This document shows positions 45,624-59,586 of a stretch of 64,000 nt of DNA, piece after piece. Where the stretch lies: NCBI GenBank assembly GCA_034336665.1, contig JAPFBE010000002.1:36621406-36685405 (forward strand), in the 5' to 3' direction. Each line of letters starts with the position of its first letter. Position 1 is the stretch's first letter. The notes under the pieces are model-generated. The model did not search any database. It saw only the letters and a list, made by a program, of their open reading frames with translations, and was not told the DNA's origin. This DNA comes from Luscinia megarhynchos. Taxonomy: Eukaryota > Chordata > Aves > Passeriformes > Turdidae. Made by a program: the position numbers and the translations under genes.

Positions 45624-48600
45624 AAGGTTGAGAAACTGATTTTCAGAAAAGCTGTTTGCCCACATCTTCATTGTCTTCAGCTCAACCAAGTGCCACTGCT
45701 TCTAAACACCAGAGCTGCAAGAGAATGTGAACTGCAGCATATCCCCTCAGGCCATCCCATCAGGCCAAACCTGGTTGCCAAGGGTTTGTGTCCATATACA
45801 GAACAAGTGATGTGTGTGCATATTCCTGTGCCCACCCTGACTTCCTTCAGGTAACCTTCAGCACATCATAATTGTGTCCTGGTGTCTCATCTGCTTTAAG
45901 ACAATGAGTGTCCTTGACTTGGAGCAGGTACAGAGCAGGCACATGTTTCAGCAAAGGGACAGGTGGGGAAGCCTGTGGAAAACCTCTGTGCCAGAATTCA
46001 TTGGAACTTATTCCTTTCATACTGCAAGGTGGATGGGATATGGGGGAGAGGGAAGCAACCCTCCTCCTTTACTCCTTGTATTGGGGTTAATCCCTATCAG
46101 GAAGAATTAAGGGCAGTCTGTCCACAGGAGGAGTTTTTTGGGTCTCTGCCTTTGTTTGCACCATGTGAGGGTGTGAGCTATGAGTATCCTCTCATCCCTG
46201 CCACTATACCACCAAGACAGACTCTCCTCTCTTTTCCTCCTATAACTAGGTTTTCAGAGCTCAGCAGCAAAAGTGCAGACCTTGTTCTTCCAGAAGATGA
46301 CATGACATTTTGTTAGTGACAGAGAGAATTGGACTCTAGTATCCAAAGACTGAATTTAGGTCTTTTTTTTAAACACTACATTTCAAGTTAAATAATTTTA
46401 TTTTCTGACCAATTCATAGTGAAGAACTATCTGTTTCCTGTCTTATATGCTATAATTGCCATTTGATTAGATTATATTTACTGTACTTTGAACTTCAAGT
46501 ATTTCCTGCAGTTTCCAGGAAAAGAAAATAAGTAAAAGCAGGACGAAAATAATGATATAAATGACTTTGGTCTAGTTTCTGACTTTCAGATTTTGAGCAT
46601 TTCTTAATTTGATTTGCAGGTGATGATCTGCTGGCAGAATAAATAAATCGTAGAAAGTGCCAAGACTGCACAGGCATTTGCTGTGGTATCACTCCCACAT
46701 GAGGAACCTTCATCACAGTCTTTCTCTGTGGTAAGTTTTTCAGACATGTAATCTTCTCCTGTGTCAAGAGTTTTTACTAGAGGTAGTGAGATGAGTTCTG
46801 AAAAGTCCAGCCCTGATCCTAGACTTTGTTGTCAGAACTGGAAGTTATAGACAATAAACCTACTTGTACTCATGTTAAACACATGCAAGGTTTGGTAAGG
46901 CTGTGGAGTGTAGTAAATGCTACAGAACTAAATTGCAGGTGTCACTAATTTTAGTTTTTGTCCTCATGAAGTTCACCTCATTTGCACAGTGTGTAAAATC
47001 TTTTTGTCTGTTCGCCTGAAATTAAATCTTTTAATACTGGCACCTGTATTTGCAATTTATGACTTTCCAAATTCTGTCAGTTCCTCTAAATAATTTAAAA
47101 AGACCCTCTTGTCCAACATAAAAACAAATAAACAAAAATCCATTAATAATTCCAACAACTAACCTTTGGAATGGAGACCTAATTAGTTCTTATTGAGCTT
47201 GGTCCAAAGATCATTGAAGCAATTTGGAGTCTTTCCATTAAAGTTAATTGACTTTAGAGCAAAATCCTCAGACACTGTGCTTTAGCAACATAGGATAGCA
47301 AGCAGTCTCTCTGTCACCCATCTGCAGCATCACCTCCAGATAGATAGGCTTTGCTGTGTTAGCTGTTAGCTATTTTAGGTTGTTTCTGGTAAGGATGTTG
47401 CCTAAGTTGATTATGTCCCTGTGGGCAAATCGAGGACCTAGAAAAAATTTTGTACCCTGGGTACCTGTTTATGTGGCAGTCACCAAAGCCTGGAGGTTTC
47501 ACACATTCCAGTGTCAATGTGGAGCTTTCGTCAGAAGTGTCAACATTAACAAGATTTTAAACTGCAGGCAAATATAGAGGATCATTTGATCCTGTAAGGA
47601 ACTGTTTGCCTCAGCACTTGTGGGATAATGTAGAGTAAGCAGCAAATCATTGATGAATCTGTAATGCAACACCAGTCCCAGGAGTACTCAAGGCAAAATT
47701 GCTGCAAAAAAGAAGGAAAGATGACAAAAGTGATTAAATGCAGTGAAAGATTCAGACCTTGGGAGACCTTTAGGGAAACACTTCTTATTTTATGCATAAA
47801 GTAAAAAATGGTACAGAATTATGTGCATAAACCTTTCATTCTGGCTTAATACAAACCATAAGGAACCCACAGATGCTGAATGTTTACTGAACCTTAATTG
47901 GGCTGGAATCATTCTTGCAGTTACTCTAGTTTTATGCTTGTGGTAATGTTGACTTCTGGCCATTAGCCACGGGTTTCTAGTGAACCTTTCGCACGTTCTA
48001 CCAGGCCATTAATTCTCATCACTGTTAAACACTTTATGTGCTTTTGCTGTCAATAGACATAGTTAATAAACATAGGTAAAAATTTGCATTGATAGAGCAA
48101 GGTGCTTGATCATTCCTTGAACATTTAAAACACGTGGAGAATTCGCTAACAATTTCCAACAATACTTAAATAGGGATTAGAGAATCTCAGTGGAATTACA
48201 TTTTCAAAATGGTGCATCACATCTGTCAACACAGAGAGGTGGTCCTTAGCCTCACATTTCAGTGGATGCCTACTTGCTCCCCATCTCTGTTTTGTCTTGT
48301 TTCTGGCTGCCATAGTTCTAATAGAGATCCAGTGGGGTCCATGCAGGTTCTTCCATAGTAATGGTTGGGACTTGTACTAAAGACCTTGGTACTTGGGAGA
48401 TCACTGCTTGTTTTCTTTCTCTGAGGTGTATTTGCTCTGGGAACACAGTTTAGTCACTCTGGCTGGTTTTAATAGGGTTGATAGAACTATTTTCTTTGGG
48501 TAGTCTGTTTCATGGCACAGCTTTGTTTCCTACTATACTGCTGTACCTGGAAGAAAGGTTCAAATTCCATTTGGTACCCCAGGTTACTTAAAGTAACAAA

Positions 48601-49301
48601 TTTAATTTAGTCAGTTTTGGTAATGACATCGAGATTAAAAAAAACCCTCCCTATCACATTAATTATCCTCAGAGTAATCCACTCCCATTGCAAATTTATT
48701 TTGGAAACTAAGCAAGGTTACACTGCAATATTAAATACAGTCATCTGTTTGGATGAATGCTGTTGCAAAGCTCTGGCTAATATTCTTACAAAGTTTAAAT
48801 TAAAGTATGCATTCCACCTACTGATCTCAAAAATACTGAGTTAATGTGCCAAAAATAAACATTCACTTAAAGAAAACAAAGAGGCTTTTAAGTGATCATT
48901 CTGTTTGTGTTGCATGATTTGTGCTTGAAATATTGTTTTCTACGTTCTCTTAAATATGTTTTTCTACTGTTGGAAATTAAGACACCTTTTACTTTGCAGC
49001 AGCTGATTTTGGAGGTAGAGGAAGGTGGTTGTTAGTCTTTCATCAACTGCAGCAGTGGGGATGCTCTTTAGACTATACTGGCTAAAAATGATGCATCTTT
49101 AGCTTCATGTTTTTATCCAAGCCAGTGGACATCCAAAGAAATTTGTCTCCTAGGTACCATCAGAAAAGTGGCAGGCAATGTAGATGGGCTTGGCAGTGAG
49201 GCCCTGCTTGTACCATGACAAAAGGGCCCACAATGCGTTTCAGGTCTGCAGTTAAGCACTTGTTCAATGGATTAGGCAAGAGGGAAGAAGAGAATCAATG
49301 C

Positions 49302-49371
49302 TTTTTTTTTTTTTACGTGAACTCACAAAAAAAACCAAACAAAACAAAAAAAACCCAAACAAGAAAAAGAA
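49302..49371. repeat. poly-T followed by an A/C-rich low-complexity tract
   Basis: About a dozen T are followed, after acgtgaactcac, by A-rich sequence with scattered C (accaaacaaaacaaaa type). It resembles the longer A/C tract at 27.4 kb in composition. Confidence 0.6.
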
Positions 49372-52300
49372 ACATTTCTCTCAGGCATAACCAAGATGGA
49401 AGACAATGTCTTACTGACAGAGGAACATATATTTAGCACCATGATTTATTGAGAGTGTTTGTGCTTGTTTCCTGAGAAATACATAGAGCGTTTTGATAGC
49501 ACTAGATGATAGCAATCTGCTCTGTGGGCAGATGTGCACATAATAGATGGTGCCTGAGGCATATTTGCCCACATTTGGTGAATTCTCTTCTTGTTTATCT
49601 TACTACATTGTTTAGTTTTATTATATTGACTGTTGAGAACAGTATCTTCTTCATGGTGGAAATCACTACCTTATTTATAAGAATGCAGATTTTAATAATG
49701 CAGTAACAGTAATGATTTCTTTCTAAGTGCATGATAAAAATAGTGTCGCTCTTTTCCTGTGGTTGAAGATGCTTTAAAATTGGTGGACTGGTCATACTGA
49801 TTTTGAAATAATCTATTTTTGATGCTGTTCTTGAGGATGTAAATTAATGGGAAAGGTCTCAGAATCTGGCTAGACAATGCTTTTGCTTTTTTGAGAGTGT
49901 ACGCACTATATTTAAGAGTATTGCTCTATGCTCTCAGCTGGGATTTAGATAGGATCATCTCCTTTGAAGTTTTGTTGTTAAGGTTCCAGATCAATACAGG
50001 ATTTATGCTTGCATGTTTTCAAGTACACAAGTAGTCCTTCTAAAATCAGTGAAAAAAGTTCTGACTTAATTGATGTCAATGCCAGAACTCCCACTCACTT
50101 CAGAAAGGCCAGACCTAATCATATGTTTCAATCGAGTTGTTTTGGGGCTGGAAAAGGGAGGATTGTTCTGTTTATTACTGGTGAATGAAGGGTAGTCATA
50201 TGTTAAGATTTTATAACAAATACAGTAGAAATATCCATTGAGAACTGTCAGAAATAATTATTTCAGTTACATAAAAATCTTCTGGTTTAGTAATTCCAGT
50301 TCTTTATTTTGTCCTTTTACATTATATATTAATGTTAACTGTGTTACTGTGATGACGTCAAATGTAATCTCAATTGTTTAGACAGCATTTAGATATAATT
50401 GATGCAAAGCTTTTTACCATATCAAACTAAAACCATTAACCATATAAAAATAAATTGTTTTGTCATTGCCAAAATGCTTTTATTTTAGATTCCTGAATCT
50501 TTTTTTCTTTCGAGACATTTGTGTAATGGGAAATTCTGAAGTAGTGACATTCTTTCAGATTTAGAGCATCATCAGATTTTGAAGGGTCAGAGTTTCCTGC
50601 AGAACAGAAATTTCAATTTTGACCATCTCTCAGTGCAGTGAGTACTTCCTTCACTGTGACTGTTTGCCAACTCAATGAAAAGCTGGGTCCTAAAGTGCTG
50701 TTCAAATTTGGAGTTTAGCTGGCTAATGTTACTGCTGATCAAAAGAACATGAACATATGATTATATTGTTGGACAAATACATTGTGTGTGATGCCTTGGT
50801 TTTCCAGAAGATAATGAGACTTGTTACAGTTACTCTTCCTCAGATACTCCATTTTTGGTTGACAGAATTTTTAAATAGAACCCATGCTTTTGTAGAACGT
50901 AGAATGTTTCTTCTACCTTCCTTCTGCACTCAGAAAGCAACATCACAACCTACACAATAAGCCAGAGTCACAAGTAAGTCATAGTTTTATTATCAAAAGC
51001 TTTTTCAATAGATTGATGTGCAATATAGCCACTTTTATTGAGCCTTTTATTAAATTCTACTATTTCTTAATTTCTTGTTAGTTGTAATTTCTTGGCTGAG
51101 CACTTTATACTAACAATAACTCTTTATCCTCTTACCTGGTAACTTTATCTTGACAGCCACATGTTGTTTTTCTTTTACTGTAATTATTATGGGCTGGGAT
51201 TGAGGTCATCTTAACACTACTTTGTACAAATATAATGTTCTCTGTTTAAGTGGAATGCATCCCATTCTATACCTGGTGGATGCAAAAAAAGTAATTTTGG
51301 ACCTTTCATCACATATTGAAAGTGCTGAACTCTTGGATAATATGAGTGCCTGGCTGGTGGTAATAGCCTCAAAATATTTCTACTTGTTTCCTAAAATATC
51401 TACATTGTCAGAAATTTTGTTTGCGAAGAATCATGGAGTGCTTTGTTCAAACAGTGCTGACTATGGTGTAATAAATATCCCCAGATGTTTTATGGGAACC
51501 TTTAACATACAGGCTGAGTGACAAGTAGTCACATAAACCTTCTTCCACTGTTGTAATGGACCTTGAAAATCTGCTAAGCCCTGGAGGACTAGGAAGGTCA
51601 AGGAAAGGCAGGATATAGAAATAATATTAACACCTCGTTAGTGTAAGCAAACATAATGAGATTTTGCATTTAAATGAAATTTTATATTCACAGGAAGCAT
51701 CATCTAACAGTTAAGGTACAGAATTGGGAACTGAGTGATGCTGCTTCTATTCTTGGCCGTGATGCTGTAGGTTTTGTTCCAAATAGAGAAGAGCAGAGGT
51801 CAAATATATACCTGAATAAAAAAGCTTTCAGTTTTTAATAATGGCATGAGATAAGGCCTTATCCCAAAGCATTACAGAGAAACAGAGCTTTGATTTCAGA
51901 TAAGATTTCTATGAAAACTAGCTCAGAATTTCATAAAAGGAACAGATCAGAGTTAAATGAAAATGGATATGAGAGGAAAGTCATACTCAGTCTGAAATGA
52001 TGTGAAGAGAGGTATGTAAGTTTAGTCTGAGCTCAGCAAATGTAGAAAGTACTAAGGGTAGTAACGGCACAATAATTAGTTAAAGGGTCATGAAATGTGT
52101 CCATTTCATACACCCATGAAATTTTGGTGGCTGTCAGGCAAAGGATATTAAAAGCCTCCTTTTGCATGAATGTAAGATAACTCACATAGAGAGATTTGTG
52201 CAAAATCCAGGGTGTAATTCATGGTCTTCACAGGGTTTGTGCCTGCAGTTTGTTTGAATGGGAATGGATTAAAATGAAGTCATGCTCAGCTGTGTTCAGC

Positions 52301-52844
52301 TGCACAGGTAATGTGCATGTGTGAAACTGTCATATGAAAAAACAGAACTTAACTGGGACAGCTTGGAAAGTTTGACCCCAGGTATGCAGAGCTTCATCTG
52401 CATTTTCTTGATCCTAGCACATCTTCATGCCATCATGAGGCTTCTCTCTCCTTCTACAGTATCCAGGCTCTTATTGAGCAGGTCAGCTATTAATTAAAAA
52501 GCCATAGATGTCTCTTCTGTTCATAGTCTGCTGCTCTGTGTTTTAGATTTGGAAGGTGGTGGTGCTTGGACATTCCTAAAGTGTGAAGGTATTTATTTCC
52601 AAGACAAGAAAACCTAGAGGTCTTAGAATCACATATGGGCAGAACCACTTGTCTCTGGATATCAGGCGTATTCTAAAGATCTAATGTTAAGATGTTCCTG
52701 ATGTGCCTTATATCCTGCTCCTCGACACGCCCAGTGTCTCCAGCCTGGAGATTGCTGAGCACTTCAGCATGTCTTGTACCTCAGACCTGCCACAGTTTCA
52801 AACTTAGCAATGGATGCAAGATTCAATGTTATGGCACTGACACA

Positions 52845-52975
52845 CTCAGTTTTGGTCTAGTGGCATTCATCCAGTAGTTGGGAGGTCGCGCTTCAAGTCC
52901 CACCTCTGCCTAAGAAGGTATGAATTTGCATTTTCTGCCTCCCTGGGGAAGCACCTTAAACAACAAGCTCAGAGT
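52845..52975 (+). mobile_element. relic of a tRNA-derived SINE (MIR-like)
   Basis: The text ttggtctagtggcattcatc resembles an A-box head of tRNA-derived amniote SINEs (tggtctagtggttagagc form). About 30 nt later ggtcgcgcttcaagtcccac resembles a B box, followed by ctctgcc as in MIR and reptilian relatives, and later by a weak match to the segment that normally reads gcaagtcacttaacc. The copy is diverged. It is not a functional tRNA gene: no cloverleaf can be closed. Confidence 0.5.
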
Positions 52976-53599
52976 AAACTTCGAGAAAGGGTGATGGGGC
53001 AGGGAGTCAAGATTGTCCTTCCCTTGTTTCAAGCTCTTCCAATTTCTATGAAGTGATTAAATGTTCATTGGATTGGGGGATGGCAGGAGAATTAATGAAC
53101 TGTACCAAGAGATAGAGAAGAAGGGGCCAAACATTTTCAGATATTTAAAGCGTTTGAAGCTGGAATTTGATATTCCCAGCAAGTGTTCCATGGTGTTTGG
53201 AGAGGAAGTTGTCTGTATTTTGTGAGTAAGGGGTGGGTAAGTATCCATCTTCAGGAGATGGTACATAATGGTGAATTGTGAAGGTCCCAGCTAAGGATAG
53301 CACCTGTGTTGGGGAGGGGGGAAAAGAGGAGGGCACCTCCATCTCCAGCAGCATCACTCCACCAGCTTCATCAGATGGGCCTTCCTCAGCAGTTCTGTGC
53401 TGAGGCTCCTAGTGGCACATCAGTGTCTAAGGCAGGATGTGGAGTGTCAGAGACCAAGGACTGTCTCTGGGGATGTCATCCGCCGTACTTCACACATCGA
53501 GAGTCCCAGTGATACCTGTAAGCCTCTTCGTAAAGCTCTGCAAAATCTCCAGTGAAAAAATGAAATAGCACTATTTTTTCTAATTGGAATTGATTAAAA

Positions 53600-53705
53600 G
53601 TCTAAGAGAGGCAAGGTTTTAGAGGAGATACTATCTTTTATTAGATCAATTGCTATACTTGAAAGAAGCAGACCAGCTTTCAGGCATGAATCCCTTCTTT
53701 GTAAT
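53600..53705 (+). mobile_element. relic of an old amniote interspersed repeat
   Basis: The segments gaggcaaggttttagaggag, atactatcttttattagatc and gcagaccagctttcaggcat align by eye with a repeat widespread in turtles and crocodilians (gagacaaggtgggtgaggta, atatcttttattggacca, agacaagctttcgagc). I remember the pattern but not the family name. The copy is diverged and truncated. Confidence 0.45.
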
Positions 53706-56091
53706 CTTGATCACTGCTCATTACCACAAGGTGTTGCAAACTCAACCTCCCAGTTTGTCTCTATCTTTGAATGTCTTTCCCATTTTATTGTAGGAAGTTG
53801 TATTTTCCTTTATATTGCTGATTTTGTGATTATTCCTATAAGTCATCTTGCCTGAAGTGTAGTTTACAGAAGCTGGACTGCATTACCTTTTACAGCTCCA
53901 GAAACTTCTTTGCAGCAGCAGAATACCCATCTGCCATGTTCCATTTGCTTTCCACTTCTGGCTCTACCACCTGTATGTAGAAAGCTAAAAAAGTGGGTCC
54001 AGCATTTTGCTTTCTGGCAGGCACACATTCAGGAAGTACATTTAATCATTAAGTATTTAATAGTAATTAATCAGTTTTTACAACTGGAATTCTAAAAGGA
54101 ACATCTGTTGCTTACTTTATTGAAGTTAAGTTACACCAATGCACTTGGATTCATGTTAAAAAAGGTTAGTTCCTTGAGGATTAAAAAGAAGAAAGAAGCT
54201 GGGGGCAGAGAGGAAAAAGAATTACTTTTATTTTTCTGTATTTCCAAAATAAATGTCAGCTTTCTGTGGAAAGTTAGTCTTTGTGTCCATTCACCTGTTC
54301 TTCTCTAACTTAAAAGTATCTAGTCTGGTATTTTTCTGCAAATGCACTGGAGAGGGAATTGAGCCTGTTTATTTTGTTTTGTTTTGCTTTATCTTTGATT
54401 TTCTCGTTAAAATTTTCGTTAGGCTTTCACAATTTATACATGGATATGCATTAATGAGATAGCAGAAGCTGGGCAAAAATATGAAGTAGGTTTTCAATGA
54501 AATTTGTCTGTAACATTTGCCCCCAGTAAACTGAACACTCTGTTATGTTCTATTTAAAGATGTCTCCACGATCCTGTTAAGCTTTGCATCTGTCCAAATT
54601 CAAGGCATTCTGAGATGAGATTTTTGTCTCAAGCTGAGTCCTGAGGCTGGAGTTCACCTACTGAAGCACTAATGTAACTATCTATTTTTTCATTGTAAAC
54701 AGTTTTCATAAAATTTTGGTTGACTTTTTTTTGTTTTCAGCTCCAAATGAAAAGCAAACCTTTTTCTCCCAATCCCCAAATATCCATGAATATATTATTT
54801 ATATCCATATGAGGCTAAACTCTGGCAAACTAACACCTGTACCCTGTGCTGTGAGTTCTGTTTATTATTTATGGAGCAAAGCATTATTCATAGGTATGAA
54901 TAAGGGTGATGACACCCTGGCCTTTTGCTTTCCCCCTTTCTTTTAATTCTTCTAATAAACCTGCAAAATATAAGGAGGACTTCAGGAACCTTTACAGAAG
55001 AGTCAAAGTTAAGAATTGTGATTAAAAAACTGATAAATGTCTTCATTATAAGACTATAGATGCTGTGCAGAGCAACATTAATGAGCTCCTCTAAAACTTT
55101 GGGGAGGGTTAAACTGTCTAAACTCACTTCCTGCTTTGGTCTAATTTGGGCATACATTAATGTCTCTACAGTTTGATACTGAGGAGTAGATGGAAACCTG
55201 CTACAGTCCACTAAATATGCTGTTGTGTTGTGTTAACAAAAGTATCAGAATTCATAAAGCACTTCAAATATATCCCAGAATTGGTTAAAATTGCAAAATA
55301 AATTAAAATACAGTGAAGCAAAATAAGACCAAATGCAAATAAGGAAATAATAAAGTGAAATATTACATTTAAGCGTAAAAGATACTAAAATATAAACATT
55401 TGTTTGTATTTTAGAAATTACTAAAATAATGTTTTAGAATTGGATGCAAAATTTATTGGCCAAGAATTGTTTCTGGAGCAAGGTAGCATTATTTGTTCTA
55501 ATATTGGTGAATTCATTACAAAGAAGCATGAATGTACAAAATTTCCCTCTCCACCCATTCTTCCATCTCTACTTCCTTCAGAGTGGTAGATATACTTCTG
55601 CATGTCACCAGCACACATTGAAATATAGCACATTTCTTGAAAGCTGTTCAGTCCCTTTCTCTTTTGTGCAGATGCATGAGAAATTCTTTTGTTGGCTCAG
55701 GCATTGATAAAGTAATAGCAATTTCTGCAGTCATAACTATTAAGCTTCATTTATTTTTGAGAAATTCCATGGAGTGAAGCAGGAGGAGTGAAATTGAGGG
55801 GATTTATTGTGATTGGAAGTAAAAAATATTGTTAATTACTGTGAAATAAGAAAGAGAAAACAAAACTTTCCTGTATTTAATTATTGGTAAGGTTTTGGGA
55901 TTTTTGTACCCTTCCGTTTAGCAGATGTTTCCAATGCATGACCCATACCTATCTGAGAGTGTGAGAACCACTCTTAGGCTGCCTGTAGAACTTTGCTAAG
56001 AAAAGTCTATCAGGTAAATTTTAAGGAGGTGCAAGCAAAATAAGGTTGAAAACTAATTCTATATAATAGTACCAGTATAGAACTAGATTTC

Positions 56092-56109
56092 CGCCCCCCC
56101 CCCCTCCCC
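56092..56109. repeat. poly-C tract
   Basis: A near-uninterrupted run of C (ccgccccccccccctcccc type) in AT-rich surroundings. Confidence 0.75.
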
Positions 56110-56339
56110 GCAGTATTGTAATTAGGCTCTGAAGATCTTATCCTGAAAATCTTGGAGTCAACAGGAACACCACTACTGACTTTCAGGGACTTAGAAAGTC
56201 AGTTTATTGGAGTTTTGTTTGTCTTTAGTGTCTTTAATGCTCATGAGATGCTTGAATAGCAGTGATTGGAATTTCCTAGCTTGGTCATTTGGCAAGGTTA
56301 GGAGGCTGGAGATTGGTACTACTGGGTGTTGTATTGATG

Positions 56340-56400
56340 CTTTTCCACTGACTGGCTGGATGACCTTTGCACAATGACTTGCCCATTCAGCCCACAGTTA
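56340..56400 (+). mobile_element. possible MIR SINE fragment
   Basis: The phrase ccactgactggctggatgac, followed by ctttgcacaatgacttgcc, resembles the MIR core segment (actagctgtgtgaccttggg, then caagtcacttaacc). The match is short and weak. Confidence 0.3.
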
Positions 56401-59400
56401 ATTTATCGTGAAGAGGCAGAAAATAAGAAGAACCCGTTTTTTTTTCTTTCAGAATCTAGCAGCTGTGAAATTTAAAATAAATCATCTTCAGCAATTCTTA
56501 GACAGTGAAAGAGGCAAAATGCTTGAAGGCAGCAAAACAGAGGTTTCTGTGCCTGCAGACAGATACACAGTGGCTGGTAACCAAAAAGATTTTTCCTCAT
56601 AATAATAGTTTATTCTTCTGAGTACAATGGAATATAGAATAATTCCGCAAAAGATGATGTTGTTACTGCAAGAACAGAGCTGAGTTTGGCCCATGAGGAG
56701 CAGAACTCTTTTGCCTTTTCCCTGGAGGAAGCTGGAAGAAAGAAGTATGATGTTAAGGAGAAAGAAAGTTATAACAGTGGGAGGCTGCTGTGGTGGTGAC
56801 CAATATTCCACTGCTTTAAGTCCTTATGCTTGTTATATTGTGTGTTCTGGATTTAATTACAGATTTGGAGTGTAGTGCTAATAAGGCTGCACAGTTTTGT
56901 CTTCTTCCTCTCTCTGAGGCAGAGCTAATTAAAATAAGCATTAATTAATATGTGCTTTGAGGTCCCGGAACTTTGGGTGATTAAAATATTCTGAGTAATA
57001 TATTATAACTTATAGCACATGGATCACTATGAAATAGTTTAATGTCACTGGCTGTAAAATGTGACCTATCTCAAATGCTGCACATGAGAGGGAAGAGAGC
57101 AGTTTGAATTGACCAGCTCTGTGTGCCTGGAAGAGATCTGTTGAGCTGTCAGCCCCTGGACTCCCTTCTCAAGCCAGCCATAGGGGGGACATAAATGGCA
57201 AAAACTTTGCATCTTTGATTTCAATACCCTTTTCTGGTGCAAAGACTTTATCTTTTAGTCATGTGCTTACAGCCTATTTCTGGTTTTACATCTGCTCTAG
57301 AAAAGTTGCAGGTCTGAGCAATATTTTTTTTTGTGTCTTTGTGCTTTTAGGTCTCTAATTAACCCACAATACCTTTGTCCTCTTCTTGTGTGTAATGCAT
57401 AGGAGATAATTACTTAAACATTGGAAACATATTTACTACCTTCACAATTTCTCTTTGCACTCATTATTGACATTTGTGATGGTTATGATCAAGGCATATG
57501 CACTGTCAGCAAAGAAGACAAGTAGACCTTTTGGTCTAGAATACTTATTTAGAATATGAATTCAATGAGCAGTAAATGTGGCACTGAATGTTAATAACTG
57601 TTAAGAGTCAAGACTACCCTAGTGCTAAACAGGGCAGTTCCTGATCAAACAGGACAGCTTTTAAATGATCAGCACAGTGATGCCATCCTTCCAGCCACCT
57701 CAGGGACGATGATGCCTTCTTCACACCCCTCATGAGAGGAGGATGTTCATTTCCCTGTTATGATATCCTTCAGATATCCTTCGACTTATCATTAAGTTAG
57801 ACAGTCTTCTGCTTTCAGGAAGAGAGTTAAAGATCTGCTTTTCTAAATGACCCCCATCCCCCTCATGCACACAGCAAAATCCTCCTGTTAGAAAGGACTA
57901 GATCAAAACACCCTGGCTTCTGAAAATTTTGAATTTTTATCTAGATTTCTAGGCTACTTTTTGGTACTTATTTCTTCTTATAATCACCATGGCAGCAATA
58001 CTTGAATAATTTTTTTTAAAAAAGCTTTTTCTACACTTTGTCTATAAAGAACTATGCCAAAAAAAAGATAATTTTTGTAATTTATTACATGACAACACAA
58101 AATTGGAAGCCTGCAATCAGTGGGAAGTAAAAGCTTTCAAAAATAAAGCTACAAGGTGATAAGTTAAAATTGCTGGTTGTCACATCCATCCTACTGCTTT
58201 TATCCATAACTGTTCTGTTCCTTTTAAAAAAGCCTGGATTTATTAGCAACCCCTGGAGGCCTTCAGATATCATGAGTCCTTGTAGCTCCCAGGTTAATGG
58301 CTGGTATTAATTACTACCAATGAACAAATTCCTAAGGCTCTGTACCAGTTGCTATGCTTTTGTCTCAGATGCATCTAAAAATCCAGTCTCTAGCTCGATT
58401 TAATATCACCATCTTCAGCACTGAGTGTTACTCTAAGCTGAACCTATTTACAGGTCTTGTGAATAGTCATATTTATATTTGACTGTAAAAAGGGTCAGTT
58501 AATTGCAGCAAAATGGGCCTTCACCCAGGTTCCAAGAGGAAAAGGGGAGCAGGTGCTTTAGTCTAGCCTCGTCTCTGAATGAAGTCATTCCACATGAAGA
58601 ATGCAGGAACTGTATGTCTGACCAATTATATAAAGGTTAAGGAACAAAGATGCAACTTTCTAGACTTCTTTCCAGCCTAGTGGTATCTGTCTTGTCTTGT
58701 ATTTTAAATAGAGTCTGACTCTATATTGCTCTTCTGAGCTCTTCTTCGGTGCTATATTCCCAGAACCCTCCATTCTGGGAAAGTCTGAGGCTGCCATGAG
58801 TACCATCTCCCTCCAGAAAACCCATTAGGCTGGTCCTTCCTACACGCCACTTAAGCAGCTTCTTTCATGCTTTCTTCTCTGAGGTCTCTCATGCTGAGGG
58901 ACTGCCCTCTGCAAATAACCATCAACAACTACTTCATCAGCACACTTCAAAACTATTTTGCTCTGTAGATTCACTTACGAGTTCCAGCAGAGTACATGGC
59001 AACACTGACAGCCAGTGGGCAGACACTGTAACTTCCCACTGGCTAGGCTGTCTCATTCCTTTCTTCCCATGACAGGTAGATCACTTGTGAAAGTCTTGGC
59101 CAAAGAACATGGTATATTCTCAAAATTTACCAGGGATGACTGAAGTTCATGAAAATAAATCCACTGAACATTGCAAAATACTTGAAGCCCACATTCAGAG
59201 AAATAAGGTCCTGAGCTAAAGTCATTGAAGGCAGAGAGATTATTAGCAAGTATCACATATGGTTGTCTTGTTCTTATGATTCCATGATCATTCACTTATG
59301 GCCATACTTTGTGGAGTTTTTTTTTGATTGAAACAACAAAACAAGAGATTGTCCACAGTCCCAAGAGCTAAAACTGCGCAGAGATCTCTTAATGTCAATT

Positions 59401-59558
59401 CTGTAAAAACAGGATGCTCTGTTGGAGTGAACAGGTCTAACCCCCTGTAGATATTCTTAGGTTTTGCTTTTATGTATCTAAAATGGGAATCAAAATCAGA
59501 GTATTTCACTCTTTGTTACTATTTTTATTGTTTTTCCAGCAGCACAACTGAATTAGTT

Positions 59559-59586
59559 GCACACACACAGACACACACACACAGAC
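59559..59586. repeat. interrupted (CA)n microsatellite
   Basis: CA dinucleotides interrupted by two CAGA units over 28 bp. Confidence 0.8.
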
